A DNA stretch of 64,000 nt from Devosia beringensis (GTDB taxonomy: Bacteria; Pseudomonadota; Alphaproteobacteria; Rhizobiales; Devosiaceae). How positions within the stretch are numbered: position 1 is the first letter of the stretch; each line of letters starts with the position of its first letter. The DNA is taken from the NCBI RefSeq assembly GCF_014926585.1, contig NZ_CP045422.1, positions 682,001-746,000 on the forward strand. Reading direction: 5' to 3'. Both the position numbers and the translations under genes were made by a program. Positions 61,559 through 64,000 of this stretch are shown here, in pieces. The notes below the pieces were generated by a model. The model made no database searches. It saw only the letters and a list, made by a program, of their open reading frames with translations, and was not told the origin of the DNA.

Positions 61559-62902
61559 ATGCGCTATCTCCCCCATTCCGATCACGAACGCGCCGAAATG
61601 CTGGGCGTCATCGGCGCGACCCATATCGACGAGTTGTTCAGCGCCGTCCCTTCGAGCGCTCTGAACAGTTTCGATCTGGGCCTGCCCGCCCATAGCCCGG
61701 AATTCCTCGTCGAAGCGCATATGAAGGCGCTGGCGGGCCAGAACCATGCGGGCGCCGACGGCCCGTTCTTTGTCGGCGCCGGCGCCTATCGCCACCATGT
61801 GCCGGCCACGGTGGACCACCTGATCCAGCGCTCGGAATTTCTGACCGCCTATACGCCTTACCAGCCGGAAATCTCGCAGGGCACGCTGCAGATGCTGTTC
61901 GAGTTCCAGACCCAGGTGGCCAAGCTCACCGGCATGGATGTGGCCAATGCGTCGCTCTATGACGGGTCCACCGGCACTGCCGAGGCCGTGCTGATGGCGC
62001 GGCGGCTGACCAAGCGCAACAAGATCGTGCTGTCGGGCGGGCTGCACCCGCATTACCGCGACGTGGTGAAGGCCTATCTCAAGGACGATGCCGATCTCGA
62101 ATGTCTCTCGGCTTCACCGGAAGGCCAGGGCGACATTCTCGACCATATCGACGAGCAGACCGCCGCCATCGTGGTGCAGACGCCGGACTTCTACGGCCAT
62201 CTGCGCAATATCAAGAAGGCCGCTGACGCCGCCCATGCCAAGGGCGCGCTGCTGATCGTGGTGATTACCGAGGTCGTCTCGCTTGGCCTGCTCGAAGCCC
62301 CCGGCGCCCTGGGCGCCGATATCGTGGTGGCCGAGGGCCAGTCGATCGGCAATGCACTCAACTTTGGCGGCCCCTATCTGGGCCTCCTCGCCACGCGCAA
62401 GGAATTCATCCGGCAGATGCCTGGCCGCATCTGCGGCGAGACGGTGGATGCCGAGGGCCAGCGCGGCTTCGTGCTGACGCTGTCGACCCGCGAGCAGCAT
62501 ATCCGCCGCGAGAAGGCGACCAGCAATATCTGCACCAATTCGGGGCTCTGTGCGCTGGCCTTCTCGATCCATATGGCGCTGCTGGGCGAAGCTGGCTTCA
62601 CCCGGCTGGCCCGGCTCAACCACGCCAATGCCTGCAAGCTGGCCGATGCGCTGGCAGCGGTGCCCGGCGTCGAGGTGCTCAACAAGACCTTCTTCAACGA
62701 GATGACCATCCGTACCAGCAAGCCGGCTGCGGCACTGATCGAAGCCTTGGCCAAACGCGGCATTCTGGGCGGTGTCCCGGTCAGCCGGCTGGAGCCGACC
62801 GATGCCAGCGTCAACAACCTGATCGTGCTGGCGGCCACCGAACTGACGACCGAGACTGACATCGCCGCGCTCTGCGCCGCCCTGACGGAGGAACTGGCAT
62901 GA
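61559..62902 (+). CDS. gcvPA: Glycine dehydrogenase (decarboxylating) subunit 1
   Basis: N-terminal half of the split P protein, 447 residues. It forms the heterotetramer with subunit 2 and lacks the PLP lysine. Landmarks are MRYLPHSDHERAEMLGVIG, FVGAGAYRHHVPATVDHL, TAYTPYQPEISQGTLQ and TLSTREQHIRREKATSNICTN. The stop overlaps the start of gcvPB. This two-gene form contrasts with the single-chain gcvP of many related bacteria. Confidence 0.97.
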   Translation: MRYLPHSDHERAEMLGVIGATHIDELFSAVPSSALNSFDLGLPAHSPEFLVEAHMKALAGQNHAGADGPFFVGAGAYRHHVPATVDHLIQRSEFLTAYTPYQPEISQGTLQMLFEFQTQVAKLTGMDVANASLYDGSTGTAEAVLMARRLTKRNKIVLSGGLHPHYRDVVKAYLKDDADLECLSASPEGQGDILDHIDEQTAAIVVQTPDFYGHLRNIKKAADAAHAKGALLIVVITEVVSLGLLEAPGALGADIVVAEGQSIGNALNFGGPYLGLLATRKEFIRQMPGRICGETVDAEGQRGFVLTLSTREQHIRREKATSNICTNSGLCALAFSIHMALLGEAGFTRLARLNHANACKLADALAAVPGVEVLNKTFFNEMTIRTSKPAAALIEALAKRGILGGVPVSRLEPTDASVNNLIVLAATELTTETDIAALCAALTEELA

Positions 62903-64000
62903 GCATGAACAATCAAGGCCGCCCTACCGGCACCGGCACTTCGGGCTTTGCCTCCACCTCGGGCTCGTCGCTGCTGCCCAATGAACCGCTGCTGTTCGAG
63001 ATCGGCGATACCGAGCATTCCGGTGTCGACCTGCCGGATGCAGAGATCAGCAATGACCGCCTGGGTGGCTTCGAGCGCAAGATGCCGCTCGATCTGGCCG
63101 GTCTGACCGAGCCGGAGGCGATGCGCCACTATGTGCGCCTCAGCCGCCTCAACCACTCGATCGATTCCGGCATGTATCCGCTGGGCTCGTGCACGATGAA
63201 GCACAATCCGCGCCTCAACGAGAAGATGGCCCGCCTGCCCGGCTTTGCCGATATCCACCCGCTGCAGCCGGTCTCGACCGTGCAGGGCGCGCTCAAGCTG
63301 ATGAACGAGCTCAGCCACTGGCTGATGACGCTGACCAATACCTCGGCCGTGGCGCTCACGCCCAAGGCCGGTGCACATGGCGAGCTGCTGGGCATGATGG
63401 CGATCAAGGCGGCGCAGGAAGCCGCCGGTCAGGCGCACCGGACCATCGTGCTGGTGCCCGAAAGCGCGCATGGCACCAATCCGGCGACGGCAGCGTTCCT
63501 GGGCTATTCGGTCAAGTCGATCCCGGCCCGCGCCGATGGCACGGTCGACGTGCAGGCGGTCAAGGATGCGCTGTCGCCTGAAGTCGCGGCGATCATGCTG
63601 ACCAATCCCAATACCTGCGGGCTCTTTGAACCTCAGGTCATCGAGATCGCCAAAGCCGTGCATGATGCCGGGGCCTTCTTCTATTGCGATGGCGCCAATT
63701 TCAACGCCATCATGGGCGTGGTGCGGCCGGGCGATCTGGGCATCGACGCCATGCACATCAACCTGCACAAGACCTTCTCGACGCCGCATGGCGGCGGCGG
63801 GCCGGGCGCCGGTCCCGTAGTGCTGTCGGCAGCGCTGGCGCCATTTGCGCCCGTGCCCTTCGTCCGCAAAGGCGCGGACGGGCTGGAACTGGTCGAGCAT
63901 AACGAGGGCGAGGCGCTGGGGCGCATCACCGCCTTCCAGGGCCAGATGGGCATGTATGTCCGCGCCCTGACCTATATGCTCAGCCATGGCGGCGACGGGC
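62899..64000 (+). CDS. gcvPB: Glycine dehydrogenase (decarboxylating) subunit 2, cut by the window end
   Basis: C-terminal half of the split P protein, carrying pyridoxal phosphate. The first 367 codons are visible and remain open to base 64000. The frame reads ERKMPLDLAGLTEPEAMRHY, MYPLGSCTMKHNPRLNE, ESAHGTNPATAAFLG, and the PLP lysine in HINLHKTFSTPHGGGGPG. The ATG at 62899 overlaps the gcvPA stop (ATGA); another ATG at 62905 is in frame. The family is about 480-520 residues, so roughly 130 are missing. Confidence 0.95.
   Translation, partial: MSMNNQGRPTGTGTSGFASTSGSSLLPNEPLLFEIGDTEHSGVDLPDAEISNDRLGGFERKMPLDLAGLTEPEAMRHYVRLSRLNHSIDSGMYPLGSCTMKHNPRLNEKMARLPGFADIHPLQPVSTVQGALKLMNELSHWLMTLTNTSAVALTPKAGAHGELLGMMAIKAAQEAAGQAHRTIVLVPESAHGTNPATAAFLGYSVKSIPARADGTVDVQAVKDALSPEVAAIMLTNPNTCGLFEPQVIEIAKAVHDAGAFFYCDGANFNAIMGVVRPGDLGIDAMHINLHKTFSTPHGGGGPGAGPVVLSAALAPFAPVPFVRKGADGLELVEHNEGEALGRITAFQGQMGMYVRALTYMLSHGGDG

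Noticed and set aside
62374-63987. 537-codon minus-strand frame over the end of the window
   Set aside because: gcvPA and gcvPB on the plus strand have continuous family motifs including the PLP lysine.

Overview
The window is one high-GC stretch of an alphaproteobacterial chromosome, most probably Hyphomicrobiales and perhaps close to Devosia. The sequence supports this through a CcrM-type methylase with candidate CtrA sites, an alphaproteobacterial direct-repeat LexA box, the mutY / DciA-like / DsbA / smc order, an F0 operon with paired b' and b subunits, and a TIGR02301 family protein. The genus is an inference. I saw no rRNA, tRNA or CRISPR array.

Layout. 1-2454: hemerythrin-like protein, SRAP peptidase, Nudix hydrolase and two small conserved proteins. 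2512-5661: accessory patch with a complete IS30-family element, an orphan AT-richer ORF, and an IS1111-type IS110-family element whose long non-coding end is a candidate guide RNA. 5687-16829: housekeeping genes (pyrC, YgfZ-like, HD hydrolase, SleB-like hydrolase, a PPDK-like phosphotransferase, ispH, GNAT, rnhA, DUF808). 16842-24390: leftward block with glyQ and glyS separated by LemA and DUF2207 genes, then an S49 peptidase and a TrmN6-like methyltransferase. 24484-32718: polyprenyl synthase, ispE, TPR protein, ETF-QO, uracil-DNA glycosylase, MFS transporter, moaB. 32859-36189: a membrane-protein/HTH pair behind a clear promoter, an MDR oxidoreductase and a DHA2 efflux pump. 36508-42318: radical SAM protein behind a LexA-type box, HAD hydrolase, secreted protein, rnhB, ccrM, DUF4037. 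42404-47150: two TetR-controlled oxidoreductase modules and a cupin. 47245-54270: mutY, DciA-like, DsbA-like, smc, DUF2270 and a 47-residue membrane protein. 54271-56926: second accessory islet with a DUF596-like ORF, a small membrane protein, a DUF2161 nuclease-like gene and a 560-base gap holding competing RNA stems. 56927-59626: atpI-atpB-atpE-atpF'-atpF, closed by a strong terminator. 59765-64000: tandem glycine riboswitch driving gcvT-gcvH-gcvPA-gcvPB, which runs off the window.

Genes that work together: ispH, ispE and the polyprenyl synthase belong to isoprenoid/quinone synthesis, and ETF-QO feeds the quinone pool. SRAP, UDG, MutY, RNases HI and HII and the LexA-boxed radical SAM protein form a dispersed DNA-maintenance set. 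The gcv cluster is glycine-sensing and glycine-degrading. The most unusual signals are non-coding: a short interspersed motif (CGACCCCATTTCGGCCGTT-like) at four sites beside accessory genes, one of them split by the IS30 element; the IS1111 non-coding end; the LexA-type box; and the structured gap before atpI. I found no complete new multi-gene system.
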